Source: DASQPR01 sp963831705
Lineage (GTDB): Bacteria; Actinomycetota; Actinomycetes; Mycobacteriales; Micromonosporaceae
NCBI GenBank assembly: GCA_963831705.1
Contig: CAWHRE010000009.1
Coordinates: 124,001 to 188,000 of the forward strand
Direction: 5' to 3'
DNA: 64,000 bases
The notes beneath the pieces were generated by a model, which did not search any database, had not been told where the DNA came from, and saw nothing but the letters and a program-made list of their open reading frames with translations. This document shows positions 53,618 to 62,568 of the stretch, piece by piece. Each line of letters starts with the position of its first letter. Within the stretch, counting starts at the first letter, position 1. The position numbers were made by a program, and so were the translations under genes.

Positions 53618-54456
53618 TCTCGCCTCCGGTGAACATGTCCAGGCCGACGCCTTGCGGCCGAACAGGCCGTGGAATCACCAGCGCCAGCACGATCAGGCCG
53701 ATCGAGGCGACGAGCATGAGCGTGCCGACCGCGTTGATGGTCGGCTGAGACGCCGAATCGGATCGAGGAGTAGATCCGCACCGGAAGCGGCTGCGGGTCG
53801 ACGCCGGTGGTGAAGAACGCAAGCACGAAGTCGTCGAAGACCAGCGCGAACACCAGCACCGAGCTGGCCAGGATCGCGGGCATCAGCGTGGGCAGCGTGA
53901 CCAGGCGCACCGCCTGGAACCGGGTGGCAGCCGAGGTCCGCGCGGCCTCCTCGACCTCCGGGTTCGAATGCGGCCAGCCGGCCGCGCAGGATCACCGTCA
54001 CGTACGGCGATCGAGAAGGTGATCTCGGCGAGCATCACGGTCGTGATCGACAGCGTGCAGGCCGAAGCCCGTTGAAGAGCATCAGTGACGCGACACCGGT
54101 GACGATCTCGGGTGTGACCAGCGGGATCAGCATGATCAGACTGGCCGAACGAGCCGAGCTTCGACCGTACGCGGACCAGGCCCAACGCGAGCGCCAGCAC
54201 CGACGATGACCGAGCCGACCATCGCGACCGCGGCGACCTTCAGGCTGCATCCCGAGCGATCCGGTCAGCTCCTGATCGTGGAAGAACGTCGTGTACCACC
54301 GGAGGCTGAAGCCCTTGAACACGGAGAGCGACTTCTGCGTCGTTGAAGCAGAACAACACGACGACCGCGATCGGCAGGTAGAACCAGGCGAAGAACAGCG
54401 CGGTGATGACGATCGCGAGTCCGGGGCTTGCGCACAACGCGCTTCTGACGGCTCAT
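53614..54456 (-). pseudogene. potC: Polyamine-type ABC importer permease PotC, frameshifted
   Basis: PotC-type permease in pieces: GLAIVITALFFAWFYLPIAVVVLFCFNDA, then a shifted middle containing TPEIVTGVASLMLFNGL, and the EAA-loop region TLPTLMPAILASSVLVFALVFDDFVLAFFTTG (proline-rich, with permease-type helix), ending AVGTLMLVASIGLIVLALVIP. Shifts at roughly 100-150 bp spacing. ATG 54456 overlaps the potB stop; the TGA at 53614 overlaps potA. Confidence 0.75.
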
Positions 54457-55381
54457 CGCAGCGCCTCCCGTTTCGTCGCGGCGGGCCCGCGCAGGTAGAC
54501 GACCATGCACGATGAGGCAGGACCAGCAGCAATCGCCATGGTCAGGGCGGAGCCGAGCGGCCAGTTTTGGCCCTCGGTGAACTTGCTCTGGATCAGGTTG
54601 CCGATCATGATCTGGTTCGGGCCGCCGAGCAGCTGTGCGCTGACGAAGTCGCCGAGGGCCGGCAGGAACACGAGCAGCAGTCCGCCGAGCGCGCCCGTCT
54701 CGTCGCCGGGACGGTGACGAAGAGGAACGTGCGCAGCGGGCCGCCGTAGAGGTCCTCGACCGGCCTCGATCAGCGACGTGTCCATCCGTTCCAGCGCCGC
54801 GTAGACCGGCAGGATCATGAACACGACGAAGCCGTAGACGAGGCCGCGAATCACGCCGAAGCGCGTGTTGAGGATGTGGAAGTTCGGCGACAGGCCGAGT
54901 TTGCGAGCCGACCGTTGAATCGGGCCGTCGTCGGAGAGTAGCGGCCGACCAGCCGTACATCCGAATCAGGTAGTTGGCGAAGAACGGCACGACGATCGCG
55001 GCGATCAGTGCGTTCTTGTAGCGGCCGCCGTGCAGCGCGATCGCGTAGGCGACCGGGTAGGCGATGGGCCAGACAGAGCACCGCGGTGATCACCGCGTAC
55101 TCGAGCGATCGCGCGGACCACCTTCAGGTAGACGCCGGATCACCGAGCGCCTTGATAGTTCGCGAGCGACGTGCCGAAACGTGGATTGCCCAGCAAGTCG
55201 CTCGTGCCGAACGACAGAGCGAGCAGCAGAAGCAGCGATGCGAGATGAAGAACACCGACATCCAGACCGTGCCGGGCAAGGCCAGCAGCAGCCACAGCCG
55301 GTTCGCGCGCTTGGCCTGTGACGTTCGGGCCTTGGGTGGAGCCGATGACGTCCGCGCCGTTGAGGCAGTCAACGAGGTCAT
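54453..55381 (-). pseudogene. potB: Polyamine-type ABC importer permease PotB, frameshifted
   Basis: PotB-type permease. The N-terminus after a short linker has KRANRLWLLLALPGTVWMSVFF, then FFANYLIRMYGWS, VIRGLVYGFVVFMILPVYAALERMDTSLIEAG (EAA loop), and LLLVFLPALGDFVSAQLLGGPNQIMIGNLIQSKFTEGQNWPLGSALTMA. ATG 55381 follows the potD stop by three bases and the TGA overlaps potC. Several frameshifts interrupt the helices. Confidence 0.75.
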
Positions 55382-55384
55382 GCC

Positions 55385-56524
55385 TCAGCCCGCCTGCACG
55401 TCGGTCCACGCAGCGTCGCGGGCCTGCTCGGCGGCTTGCGTACCGTTGCGGAACGTGATCGCGTTGTTCAGGTCGTCGACGGTCACCACGCACTGCGGCA
55501 ACGTGGACGACCAGCGACTCGTACGCCGACTCGGTGCCCTTGACCGGCAACGGGTAGCCGATGTAGTTGATGTTCTTGATCACGTTCTCCGGCCGCAGCA
55601 TGTAGTCGATGAACAGCAGCGCCGTGCCGGGATGGGCGGCGTTGGACGGGATCGCGTAGGCTGTCGGAGTTGATCGGGCGTTCCTTCCTTGGCGCACCTC
55701 GAAGCCGAACTGGTTCGGGTTCTTCGCCCTGGGCAGGTAGAGGAAGTCGCCGCTCCACCTGTGGTGGATCCACGCGTCGCCGCTGATCATGTTGTTGAGT
55801 CGTCGGAGGAGTACGCCGCGGAGGCTGCCACGCAGTTCTGGCTGATCAGCGCGTCGATCTCGTCGAGCTCGTCGCGGCTTCGACGTGTTCACGTCGTAGC
55901 CGAGCAGCAGCGCGGCCATGCCCAGCGCCTCGTCCGGTCGTCGAGGGTGAAGTGTGCCCCTTCGACGTGGCGTTCCACAGGTCGCCCCAGAGCCGGTCAG
56001 GTCGCCGACCTTGTCCTTGCGCCAGCCGATGCCGGTCTTGTAGATGCGTGAACGGCACGACGTGCTGCGACTTCGGGTCGTACCACGGATCTCGAAGTAC
56101 GAGTACGTGCCGAAGATCGCGTCAGCGTTGACCAGCTGAATTCGGGTCGATGTGCGCGAGCTTGCCGTCCTGGCGCCAGTCTTCTGCGACCCACTTGGCG
56201 ACGGGAAGATCGACGTCGTACGGTTGCCGGCGTTCGATCTTGGCGTACATCGCACTCCATCGAGTCGAAGTTGGACTGGATGATGTTGACGCCGTACTCC
56301 TTCTTGAACGCATCGAAGATCGACGGGTCGAGGTAGTCGGCCCAGTTGAAGTAGACGAGGTCGCCGTCGATCGTCGGTTTGACCGCCGGCTGCGTGTCGA
56401 CGGCCGACGGCGATGCCGTGGCGGCCGTGGTCTGGGGCGCAAACGCGCAGGCCGAGGTGGCGAGCGCGGCCGCTCCGATCAAGCCACCGCGCAACAGATT
56501 GCGGCGGGAAGTTCCCTGGGGCAT
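55385..56524 (-). pseudogene. potD: Polyamine-type ABC importer substrate-binding lipoprotein PotD, frameshifted
   Basis: Twin-arginine-like lipoprotein signal (SRRNLLRGGLIGAAALATSACAF), then LVYFNWADYLDPSIFDAFKKEYGVNIIQSNFDSM, the usual PotD opening. Later pieces include FGTYSYFEI and DAWIHHRWSGDFLYLPRAKNPNQFGFE, then YAIPSNAAHPGTALLFIDYMLRPENVIKNINYIGYP. Frameshifts from about 56270 onward. The end is VQAG and TGA at 55385. It follows tetR by 21 bp. The bound ligand (putrescine, spermidine or other cation) is not determined. Confidence 0.77.
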
Positions 56525-56545
56525 GGGAACGGTCCTTTCTGAGGT

Positions 56546-57175
56546 TTAAGAGACTCGCTGAAGTACCGGAAATGGCGCCGTGATGCCGAGGTCACGACTG
56601 ATCGCGGACCAGATCTGAGTGCGCGCGCGGTCGAGCGTGAGGAGTGGGTCTTCGAGGACGAGCCGGATGCCGTAGCCGTCGGTGAGCGCGAGCAGCAGGT
56701 CGGTCACCGCCTGGACGTCGCACGCGATGAACTCGCCGGCGTTGATCCCGTCGCGGATCGCGCCGCCGACCCACTCACGAAGCTCGCCGTAGAGCACGAC
56801 GGCGAGTTCCTTCGAGTCGGTATCCCGAGCGCCGCGCAGCCACAGCTCCTGCCAGAGCAGGAAGTCGCGCCGCAACTCGGCGTCGATCGGCAGGCAGCCG
56901 TCGATGATCCGGGCGAGCCGCCAGGCATTCGGCCGGTCGCCTTGCGGTTCGGAGTCGTACGAGGAGGATCCGGCGTTCTCGAACGAGAAGCGCAGTGCCG
57001 CGAGGAACAGCTTCTCCCGGTTCTCGAAGTGGTAGTGCAGCAGCGCGCTGGAAACCTCGGCACGGGCGGCGACGCTGCGCATGCGTACGCCTTCGAAGCC
57101 AAGCTCCGCGATCACCTCGCAGGCTGCGGTCAGGATCCGTCGGCGCGTCAGCTCCGCGCGCTCTTCTGCGGTCAC
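56546..57175 (-). CDS. TetR family regulator of the Rieske-pot-amine oxidase regulon
   Basis: 209 aa. N-terminal helix-turn-helix: RRRILTAACEVIAELGFEGVRMRSVAARAEVSSALLHYHFENREKLFLAALRF, BetI-like. The C-terminal helical ligand-binding domain (ELRRDFLLWQELWLRGARDTDSKELAVVLYGELREWVGGAIRDGINAGEF) resembles BetI/TetR_C proteins. GTG 57175 overlaps the Rieske stop (GTGA), so regulator and oxygenase are co-translated. Two matching operators lie at 58496-58512 and 58592-58608 in the divergent promoter region. The inducer is probably the amine substrate or its aldehyde. Confidence 0.87.
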   Translation of the reverse strand: MTAEERAELTRRRILTAACEVIAELGFEGVRMRSVAARAEVSSALLHYHFENREKLFLAALRFSFENAGSSSYDSEPQGDRPNAWRLARIIDGCLPIDAELRRDFLLWQELWLRGARDTDSKELAVVLYGELREWVGGAIRDGINAGEFIACDVQAVTDLLLALTDGYGIRLVLEDPLLTLDRARTQIWSAISRDLGITAPFPVLQRVS

Positions 57176-58440
57176 GTTGTTTCCTCGTCGCTAGTCGGAA
57201 TGTCGGCACGAATCCGGTCGGCGAACCAGGCGACGCCGGCCTCGCGACGTGACAGTGGCCCCGGCGTCCAACCGGGCGTCGCGATGCCCTGCTGAACCCG
57301 GGCCACCAACTCGGCGTCCTCGTCGTTCGTGATCCAGCCGATCTTGATGTTCAGCCGCTGAGCGATCCGCGTACGCAGGCTCGTACCCGGCCGGGCGTAG
57401 AACGCTCCCGGCAACCCGGCCCGGCCCACCGCGTGCGGCGTGACCTTCCACGCGAGCACGTGATCCGGGTATAGGTCGATCAGCGTGTTCGGGTAGATCA
57501 TCAGGTACCGCCAGATCCGCTTGTCGCCGTCGCCGAGGCCCGGCATCGCCGATGCGAACCGCTGGTACGCGCGCTCGATCAGATTCGACGACGGCTTGTC
57601 TCGCAGCGGGACCTCGAAGAACGCATAGTGCTCGGTCGTCTCGACGGTGTACCGCTGGTAGTCGAGCAGGCGCATCAAGCCGGGGTGAGCCACCGGCACG
57701 TGGTAACCCTCGAGGTAGTTGTCGACGATCACCTTCCAGTTCGCGTCCTGCTGCTCGTGATCTTCGTAGATCCGGTACTTTCCGACCGGCACGAGATCCT
57801 CGCCGAGGTACCGACCGATCCGCTCCTCCAACCCGGCGAGCAGGTCGGACAGCGGGGCCGCATCGCGATCGAGGTTCACGAAGACCAGTCCGAGGAACGA
57901 CTCCACGCGCGCTGGGAACAGACCCAGGGTCGGGCGGTCGAGGCAGGGGATCGTCTTGCCCTCCGGCGCCCCAACGAGCGACCCATCCAGGTTGTACGTC
58001 CAACCGTGGTACCGGCACCGGATCGCCCGGCCTTCGGTCTCCGGCCCAGTGACGAGCCGCGAACCACGGTGGCGGCAGACGTTGAGATGCGCGGCCAGTC
58101 CGGTCTCGGTACGCACGACGATGACCTCGCGCCCGGCGATCGTCACGACGATCCGAGCACCGACATTCGGCAGGTCCGACATGTGACACGCAAGCTGCCA
58201 CGTACGCGCAAAGATCCGCTCCGTCTCAACCTGCGCGACATCGGCGTCAACGTAATAGCGTGCCGCCAGCCCGCCGCCAACTCCCCTGTTGATGCTGGAG
58301 TCAGTTGCGGCCCGCTGCGACAGCGGCAACGGGGGCAGAGTCGGCGTGTGCCGCTGCCTCGACTCCAGGATCAACTTCTCGTCGCCGGGGTCTCGCGGCG
58401 CCGACGAGCCGGTGAGGCTCGGTGCGGTCGGGCTCGGCAT
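57172..58440 (-). CDS. Rieske non-heme iron oxygenase alpha subunit
   Basis: 422 aa from ATG 58440, which has GGAG six bases upstream; GTG 58452 is also in frame. Rieske [2Fe-2S] ligands are in CRHRG and CRYHGWTYN. The mononuclear iron ligands are in DNYLEGYHVPVAHP. Overall similarity is to choline/carnitine/betaine-type and aromatic oxygenases; the substrate is unknown. Residues ~24-53 (KLILESRQRH...SINRG) are encoded by palindromic repeat copy E, inserted in the open frame between the start and LAARYYVDADVAQVE. It is the first gene of the leftward operon. Electron donors may be the NuoF-like protein and ferredoxin encoded divergently. Confidence 0.83.
   Translation of the reverse strand: MPSPTAPSLTGSSAPRDPGDEKLILESRQRHTPTLPPLPLSQRAATDSSINRGVGGGLAARYYVDADVAQVETERIFARTWQLACHMSDLPNVGARIVVTIAGREVIVVRTETGLAAHLNVCRHRGSRLVTGPETEGRAIRCRYHGWTYNLDGSLVGAPEGKTIPCLDRPTLGLFPARVESFLGLVFVNLDRDAAPLSDLLAGLEERIGRYLGEDLVPVGKYRIYEDHEQQDANWKVIVDNYLEGYHVPVAHPGLMRLLDYQRYTVETTEHYAFFEVPLRDKPSSNLIERAYQRFASAMPGLGDGDKRIWRYLMIYPNTLIDLYPDHVLAWKVTPHAVGRAGLPGAFYARPGTSLRTRIAQRLNIKIGWITNDEDAELVARVQQGIATPGWTPGPLSRREAGVAWFADRIRADIPTSDEETT
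58288..58375. repeat. Diverged palindromic repeat, copy E, inside the Rieske coding region
   Basis: GTTGATGCTGGAGTC at one end and GACTCCAGGATCAAC at the other have 14 of 15 complementary bases. The interior is longer than in the other copies (88 bp total) and has its own GC-rich stem-loop material (CCGCTGCGACAGCGG). It lies within the 5' part of the Rieske gene and is read in the only frame that is open through the arms. Confidence 0.75.
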
Positions 58441-58495
58441 ATCACGCTCCACGGTGGGAAAGGCCGACCACCGCAGCTAGGACGCCGGCGGCCTG

Positions 58496-58512
58496 ACTAA
58501 TTGGTTAGTTAG
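58496..58512. promoter_or_regulatory. TetR-type operator O1
   Basis: ACTAATTGGTTAGTTAG, palindromic core ACTAA-TTGG-TTAGT. It differs from O2 at two of 17 positions. It lies just downstream of a candidate leftward -10 (TAGAAG, 58518-58513), so binding would block the leftward operon. Confidence 0.8.
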
Positions 58513-58539
58513 CTTCTACCTCCGATTCAGACGTGTCAA
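58513..58539 (-). promoter_or_regulatory. Candidate promoter of the leftward Rieske operon
   Basis: On the minus strand TTGACA (58539-58534) and TAGAAG (58518-58513) are separated by 15 bp, slightly short. Operator O1 starts at the next base. Confidence 0.4.
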
Positions 58540-58557
58540 GGGTCACGCTGCGATGAT

Positions 58558-58563
58558 TTGACA
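58558..58563 (+). promoter_or_regulatory. Candidate -35 box of the rightward operon
   Basis: TTGACA on the plus strand. A good -10 is not visible at 16-18 bp (the sequence there is CTCTTGC), but operator O2 lies 28 bp downstream, mirroring the leftward arrangement. Confidence 0.3.
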
Positions 58564-58591
58564 GACGCCCAGAATTTGCCTCTTGCAACTG

Positions 58592-58608
58592 ACTAATCAG
58601 TTAGTTAG
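58592..58608. promoter_or_regulatory. TetR-type operator O2
   Basis: ACTAATCAGTTAGTTAG, same 17-bp motif as O1 with two differences. It is about 75 bp upstream of the first rightward gene, so one TetR probably controls both operons. Confidence 0.8.
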
Positions 58609-58683
58609 GTTGACGCCAAGGCTGCTCGCGACGACCGGAGCAGCACAAACCCGACTCAACTCCGACCGAGGATGGAGACGCGC

Positions 58684-59082
58684 ATGGGAGCGAGGCTCGT
58701 CTGGCTGGGCTTGACGCCCGAGCCCGAGCGCGAACTCCCGATTGCCGTCGCGACGCTGCGTTCACGCTCGACCGACGACGACCTCGCGGCCCTGATCGAT
58801 GCCGAAACGTGCCGCATCGACCGTCTGATCCTGCGCGGCACCGAACGAACCTGGCTGCGCTACCTGCATGAGGTCACCGTTCTGATCGCCGCCGCCGCGA
58901 CCACCGACCCCGGTTCAAGGGGGGCCGAACCAACTGCGACGCTCGTCTTGCCAGCTGCGGAAGCGGTGCTCGCCCACCATCAGATGCTGATCGGGCTGCC
59001 CGGCAATGGGTACGAGCGGGTTGCCGCCGATCGCGCGGCGCTCACGACGATCGTCACGCGGCTCCGGGAGGTGGCCGGATGA
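58684..59082 (+). CDS. Hypothetical protein, first gene of the rightward operon
   Basis: 132 aa; ATG 58684 is preferred because GGAG lies six bases upstream (ATG 58672 is in frame). Alpha-helical, soluble, no known motif; contains a conserved-looking DAETCRIDRLILRGTERTWLRYLHEVT segment with one Cys. The stop overlaps the NuoF-like gene start (ATGA). Probably a regulon-specific small protein; function unknown. Confidence 0.7.
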   Translation: MGARLVWLGLTPEPERELPIAVATLRSRSTDDDLAALIDAETCRIDRLILRGTERTWLRYLHEVTVLIAAAATTDPGSRGAEPTATLVLPAAEAVLAHHQMLIGLPGNGYERVAADRAALTTIVTRLREVAG

Positions 59083-60278
59083 CGGCCGTACGAGCGATCG
59101 GCGTACCGCCGCTGTTGATCGGCGGCCGGCCATACACGTGTGAGGATCTGGAGGCGTACGTCGAAGCCGGCGGCTACGCTGACGCCTTGACCTCGACGGA
59201 CCTCGCCGCCCACATCGAAAAGTCCGGACTGCGCGGTCGCGGCGGCGCCGGATTCCCGCTGGCTGCGAAGCTGGCATCGGTCGCGGCGCAACCGGGTCGC
59301 CCGGTCGTAGTCGCGAACGGTGAGGAGGGCGAGCCGGGCTCGGTCAAGGATCGGCACCTGATGCGGACTCGCCCGCACCTGATCCTCGACGGCCTCGCGA
59401 GGACGGCCGCGATCGTCGACGCGCAACGCGGCTTCGTCTACCTCTCCGATTCCGCTGCCGCCGCCGCGATCCGATCGGCACTGAACGAGCGCACGCCGAC
59501 CATCGAAGTAACGGTCGTCGAAGTGGAGCGGACCTATGTTGCCGGTGAGGAGACCGCGCTGGTCCGGTTCCTCGATGGAGGCCCGGCTTTGCCGGTCGCG
59601 AAGCCCCCGAGGCCGTACGAGCGCGGCGTAGGCGGCGCTCCGACGCTGATCAGCAACGTCGAGACGCTCGCCCATGTCGCTCTACTGGCCTCGGGATTCA
59701 ACGCAACGGATCATGCGTTGATCACGGTGAACGGTCACGGTATCGAGCCGCGCCTGATCGAACTATCGAGCGGGGTCGGGCTGGCCGACATCCTTTCGCA
59801 GACGACGATCGCGCTGGTCGGCGGCATGTTCGGCGGATTGGCGCCGGTTACCGGTGACGTTCCGCTCGGTCACGGCACGATTTATGCGCTCACCGACGCC
59901 GACTGCCCGATCGACGTCGCCGCCGACGCGCTCGCGTTCCTCGCCGCGGAAAGCTCACGCCAATGCGGCGTCTGTGTATCCGGGACTCGCTCGCTCGCCG
60001 ACGCGGTGGCGGCGCTCCGAGACGGCGTCGCGACCGAAACGCGTGTCACGAACGTCGCTCGCTGGGCGGCCAGTCTGCCTGGCCGAGGCGCGTGCGGCCT
60101 GCTGGACGCGGCCGCACGGATCGCCGGATCGCTCGGCCGGCATTTCGCGGCCACCGTTGACGGGCACATCGACCGAGCCTGCGTCGCCTGCCGGAACTCG
60201 AATCGCAGTGGCGGCGCCCGATTCACGGTCACGCCGCCGGTCACCACATGTTTGGAATATGCCCGGAGGACCGCATGA
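59079..60278 (+). CDS. NuoF-like NADH-binding flavoprotein (SLBB/4Fe-4S)
   Basis: 399 aa, shorter than NuoF (~430). FMN site GLRGRGGAGFPLAAKL near residue 50, NADH site VANGEEGEPGSVKDRHLM near 78, SLBB region, then the 4Fe-4S region ESSRQCGVCVSGT near 290 and RGACGLLD near 340. The canonical ESCGxCxxC has Ser in place of the first Cys, so the cluster may have an altered ligand or use the extra CVAC near the C-terminus. It is not part of a nuo operon. Followed by a ferredoxin whose start overlaps its stop, so it likely passes electrons from NADH to that ferredoxin and then to the Rieske oxygenase. Confidence 0.82.
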   Translation: MTAVRAIGVPPLLIGGRPYTCEDLEAYVEAGGYADALTSTDLAAHIEKSGLRGRGGAGFPLAAKLASVAAQPGRPVVVANGEEGEPGSVKDRHLMRTRPHLILDGLARTAAIVDAQRGFVYLSDSAAAAAIRSALNERTPTIEVTVVEVERTYVAGEETALVRFLDGGPALPVAKPPRPYERGVGGAPTLISNVETLAHVALLASGFNATDHALITVNGHGIEPRLIELSSGVGLADILSQTTIALVGGMFGGLAPVTGDVPLGHGTIYALTDADCPIDVAADALAFLAAESSRQCGVCVSGTRSLADAVAALRDGVATETRVTNVARWAASLPGRGACGLLDAAARIAGSLGRHFAATVDGHIDRACVACRNSNRSGGARFTVTPPVTTCLEYARRTA

Positions 60279-60469
60279 AATTGCACGTCGATCCCACGCT
60301 CTGCCAGGCCTACGGGCTCTGTCACGAGAAGGCGCCCGAGCTGATCCAGCTGGACGAGTGGGGTTACGCGAACGTCATCACGCCGGACGTACCGGCTGAT
60401 CAGGTCGAGGCCGCCCGCGCGGCGGTTGCGGTCTGCCCAAACCTCGCGCTGCGCCTGGAGGGCAAGTGA
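60275..60469 (+). CDS. Small ferredoxin (3Fe-4S type)
   Basis: 64 aa. CQAYGLC near residue 10 and a single CP near residue 54, the arrangement of actinobacterial 3Fe-4S ferredoxins that serve P450 or oxygenase systems. ATG 60275 overlaps the NuoF-like stop and the stop overlaps the acyl-CoA synthetase start. It is the probable electron carrier between the NuoF-like reductase and an oxygenase or dehydrogenase. Confidence 0.87.
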   Translation: MKLHVDPTLCQAYGLCHEKAPELIQLDEWGYANVITPDVPADQVEAARAAVAVCPNLALRLEGK

Positions 60470-62568
60470 AGCAGCTCTCGGCGCTCTTCGATCCCGCCTC
60501 GGTCGCGATCGTCGGAGCCAGCGACGACCCGTCGAAATGGGGGTACGCGGTTGCCACACAGGCGCTTCGGGCCGGTGACCGCAGACCGATTCATCTGGTC
60601 AACCGCCGCGGCGGCGATATCCTCGGCCGTCGCGCCGCGACCAGCCTCACCGACATCGGCGAACCGGTCGACCTCGTGGTCCTCTCGGTCCCGGCGGGGA
60701 GTTTCGAAGCCTGCGTCGACGAGGCGCTCGCACTCGGCGCGCGCGGCATCGTCGGCATCACCGCCGGCTTCGCCGAGCTGGGAGCGGATGGCGCGGTCCG
60801 GCAGCGCGCGATCGTCGAACGAGTCCGGGCGGCCGGTGCCGTCCTGGTCGGCCCGAACTGTCTCGGTCTCGTCGACAACACGACCCAGGTTTACCTGTCG
60901 TCCGATCGCTTCACCGATGGGACGGTCGCGCTGCTCTCGCAAAGCGGCAACCTCGCGCTCGAACTCGAACTCCGATTCCGCGAACATGCGCTCGGATTCT
61001 CGCGATTCGTATCGTTCGGCAACCAGGCCGACGTCAGCCTCGTCGACCTGGTCGAGGATTGCGCACGCCACGACGCGACAAGCGCGATCGCGATCTACGC
61101 CGAGGACTTCGCGGACGGTCGCGGTTTCGCGATGGCCGCGGCCAGATCCATATGTGAGTACGGCAAGCCGATCGTCGCCCTGACAGCGGGCGGCGGGGAG
61201 GCGTCGGCGCGGAGCGCCGCATCGCATACCGGCGCCCTGACCAGCTCGTCGGATGTCGTGGCAGCCGCCTGCCGGGACGCCGGCATCCATCTCGTCCGTA
61301 CGCCTCGGGAGCTGACTGCGCTGCTCGCGTCGTTGACCGCGCCACGGCGTTCGGCCGGTCGCCGAATCGGAATCCTGACCGACGGTGGCGGGCACGGATC
61401 GATCGCGGCCGACGTGGCGGAACGTTGTCGGCTGGACGTACCGGTGCTGTCTTCGTCGACGCAGGCGTCCGTTGCCGAAGTTCTGTGGGCGCAATCGTCG
61501 ATCGCGAACCCGGTCGACCTCGCCGGCATGGGCGAGCAGAATCCGATGAGCTACGCGAATGCTCTCGGTGCGCTACTGGCCTCGGACGACGTCGACGGCG
61601 TCCTGATGACCGGCTTCTTCGGCGGGTACGCGGCGGATACCGCCGAAGGTGTGGTCGACAGCGCAGCGGACAGCTTCGGCGGAAGCGCGGCCGGCCTCGG
61701 TGGCGGGGTGCTTGCCGACGGTGAAACCAAGGCGGCGATCGAGGTCGGCCGACTAATCCGTCGGTACGGCAAACCGGTCGCGATCCAATCGATGTACCCG
61801 GGCTCGCCGTCGCTCGCGTCGGTCGTCGCTCCGGTGTTCGGCGCGATCGAGGATGCGGCGGCTTCGCTCGCGTCAGTGATGGCGGTCGCCCCCCCACGCG
61901 GATTCGCGCCGCTGCCGCCGGTTGCCGCGCCGGTGAACGAGCTCGATTACTTCGGCAGCCGTCGGCTTCTGGCCGACGCCGGGGTGCCGTTCCCGGCCGC
62001 GTGCGAAGTGTCCACCGTGGACGAATTACGCGCCGCCGCCGAGGATATCGCCGGACCATACGTGCTGAAAGCGTTGCAACTGCTGCACAAATCCGATTCC
62101 GGTGGCGTACGGGTCGGGTTGCCGGACGTGGCAGCGCTCGCGGCGGCGCATAAAGATATGCATGGCCGGCTCGGAGCTCGGTCGTACTCGGTCGAGGCGA
62201 TGGCCGACACCACCGACGGAATCGAGCTGATCGTCGGCGTGAATGTGGACCCGCGATTCGGGCCGGTCGCGATGGTCGGTCTCGGTGGCGTGTACACCGA
62301 GGTATTCCGCGATGTGGCGTTCGCGCTCGCGCCCGTACCGGCTGAGCATGCGGCGCAACTGTTGCGGACGCTGCGGTCGGCCGCGTTGCTGGCCGGAGCG
62401 CGTGGCCGTCCGGCCGTTGATGTTGAGGCCGCGGCCGAGGTGATCGCGCGCATCACCGCGGTCGCCGCGGCACACCCCGAGATTGCCGAGATTGAGGTAA
62501 ATCCGCTGCTGGTGACGCCGCGAGGCGCGCTGGCTTTGGACGCACGAGCGATATCCACCAGAAGTTGA
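60466..62568 (+). CDS. ADP-forming acyl-CoA synthetase (acetate-CoA ligase family)
   Basis: 700 aa. CoA-binding domain (FDPASVAIVGASDDPSKWGYAVATQAL), succinyl-CoA-ligase-like domains with the phospho-His region AASHTGALTSSSDV near 252, and a C-terminal ATP-grasp domain (PYVLKALQLLHKSDSGGVRVGL...IELIVGVNVDPRFGPVAMVGLGGVYTE...EIEVNPLLV). It makes acyl-CoA from acid, CoA and ATP, or the reverse. GTG start overlaps the ferredoxin stop. The TGA (62566-62568) is supplied by repeat copy F. It may activate the acid produced by the aldehyde dehydrogenase encoded in the leftward operon. Confidence 0.88.
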   Translation: MKQLSALFDPASVAIVGASDDPSKWGYAVATQALRAGDRRPIHLVNRRGGDILGRRAATSLTDIGEPVDLVVLSVPAGSFEACVDEALALGARGIVGITAGFAELGADGAVRQRAIVERVRAAGAVLVGPNCLGLVDNTTQVYLSSDRFTDGTVALLSQSGNLALELELRFREHALGFSRFVSFGNQADVSLVDLVEDCARHDATSAIAIYAEDFADGRGFAMAAARSICEYGKPIVALTAGGGEASARSAASHTGALTSSSDVVAAACRDAGIHLVRTPRELTALLASLTAPRRSAGRRIGILTDGGGHGSIAADVAERCRLDVPVLSSSTQASVAEVLWAQSSIANPVDLAGMGEQNPMSYANALGALLASDDVDGVLMTGFFGGYAADTAEGVVDSAADSFGGSAAGLGGGVLADGETKAAIEVGRLIRRYGKPVAIQSMYPGSPSLASVVAPVFGAIEDAAASLASVMAVAPPRGFAPLPPVAAPVNELDYFGSRRLLADAGVPFPAACEVSTVDELRAAAEDIAGPYVLKALQLLHKSDSGGVRVGLPDVAALAAAHKDMHGRLGARSYSVEAMADTTDGIELIVGVNVDPRFGPVAMVGLGGVYTEVFRDVAFALAPVPAEHAAQLLRTLRSAALLAGARGRPAVDVEAAAEVIARITAVAAAHPEIAEIEVNPLLVTPRGALALDARAISTRS

